Shown in pieces: positions 5,424 through 5,700 of a stretch of 5,700 nucleotides of DNA. The notes beneath the pieces are model-generated. The model had not been told where the DNA came from. It did not search any database and was given only the letters and a program-made list of their open reading frames with translations. Each line of letters opens with the position of its first letter. The first letter of the stretch is position 1. A program made the position numbers and the translations under genes. This DNA comes from Gemmatimonadota bacterium (GTDB lineage Bacteria > Gemmatimonadota > Gemmatimonadetes > Longimicrobiales > Longimicrobiaceae). Where the stretch lies: positions 1-5,700 of the forward strand of contig JAHWJJ010000315.1 of assembly GCA_019348475.1 (NCBI GenBank). The letters are read 5' to 3'.

Positions 5424-5700
5424 GTGGACGCACTCGACCGGCTGTACCGGCGCGTATCCCTTGCCCTGGCGCGCGACCCCGGGCGGGCGCTCACCGTGGG
5501 CGACCTGTACCAGGAGGTGGTGCCGTACCGGCTCATCCGCGCGGAGCTGGGCTTCGCCGAGCTGGCGGAATACGAGCACGCCCTGCTGCGCCTGCTGGCC
5601 GGCGAGCGCGAGTACCTGGAGACGGAGCGTCCCGAGGTGGCGGAGGAGTTCCGGCGCGAGCTGCAGGCGCCCAACCCCATCCTGGGCATCTACCGCGACT
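5424..5700 (+). CDS. Partial hypothetical protein, N-terminal 92 aa, runs off the window
   Basis: An open frame starts at GTG 5424 and stays open to the last base; the 3' end is outside the window. The 92 visible residues begin (M)DALDRLYRRVSLALARDPG and continue with TVGDLYQEVVPYRLIRAELGF (24-44). A strongly helical stretch follows, AEYEHALLRLLAGEREYL (48-65), and then PNPILGIYRD (83-92). The composition is balanced, with regular Leu spacing and many Glu and Tyr, unlike the frames opposite it. There is no signal peptide or membrane helix. I do not recognise the family. The GTG is the first in-frame start after the octamer array; there is no Shine-Dalgarno sequence before it, so a later start such as GTG at codon 25 is possible, though it would cut a well-formed helix. 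Confidence 0.8.
   Translation, partial: MDALDRLYRRVSLALARDPGRALTVGDLYQEVVPYRLIRAELGFAELAEYEHALLRLLAGEREYLETERPEVAEEFRRELQAPNPILGIYRD

Noticed and set aside
5246..5689. 147-residue minus-strand frame over the hairpins, octamer array and partial gene
   Set aside because: Ser/Arg-rich, and includes translated octamer repeat (KVRKCESAKVREY); the opposite strand carries a better coding frame.

Overview
The window is about 70% or more G+C, with strong G/C preference at third codon positions and long spurious open frames on both strands. It reads as chromosomal DNA of a high-GC bacterium. The codon style, the small uncharacterised proteins and the intergenic repeats (CGCGGAGGA palindromes, GCACTTTC octamers, AAGCCCCG/CGGGGCTT hairpins) suggest Gemmatimonadota, perhaps Longimicrobiaceae. 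That placement is an impression from memory; no marker gene here proves it.

Layout. (1) 1-523: a good -10 box, a short leader holding a 14-bp palindrome, a small hypothetical protein (104-400, TTG start), then a spacer with two stem-loops. (2) 524-1900: a full-length CNNM/CorC-type membrane protein (DUF21, two CBS domains, CorC_HlyC domain), the only gene whose family is certain. (3) 1901-2330: a 430-bp convergent intergenic stretch with a nested palindrome at 1930-2008 and possibly a decayed reading frame. (4) 2331-2633, minus strand: a small, mostly helical protein of unknown function. (5) 2634-2867: a divergent intergenic region with a plausible promoter for the next gene. (6) 2868-3998 and 4051-5115: two consecutive TPR genes. 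The first looks soluble, with six TPRs and an unrecognised C-terminal module. The second has a helical N-terminal domain, one membrane segment, and TPRs predicted outside the cytoplasm. (7) 5116-5423: a non-coding spacer with three adjacent hairpins and an array of 4.6 copies of an 8-bp repeat. (8) 5424 onward: the start of an unrecognised protein that runs off the window.

The two TPR genes are probably co-transcribed (52-bp gap, same strand) and may act together as scaffold proteins; no partner or pathway is visible. The CNNM protein is expected to act in Mg2+ or other divalent-cation transport. Its conserved Glu in the G-E-x-x-P-K motif is Gln here. I found no tRNA, rRNA, CRISPR array, transposase, toxin-antitoxin pair or defence island. 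The most distinctive non-coding signals are the octamer array abutting a start codon, the nested palindrome and the triple-hairpin block. No convincing new multi-gene system is visible.
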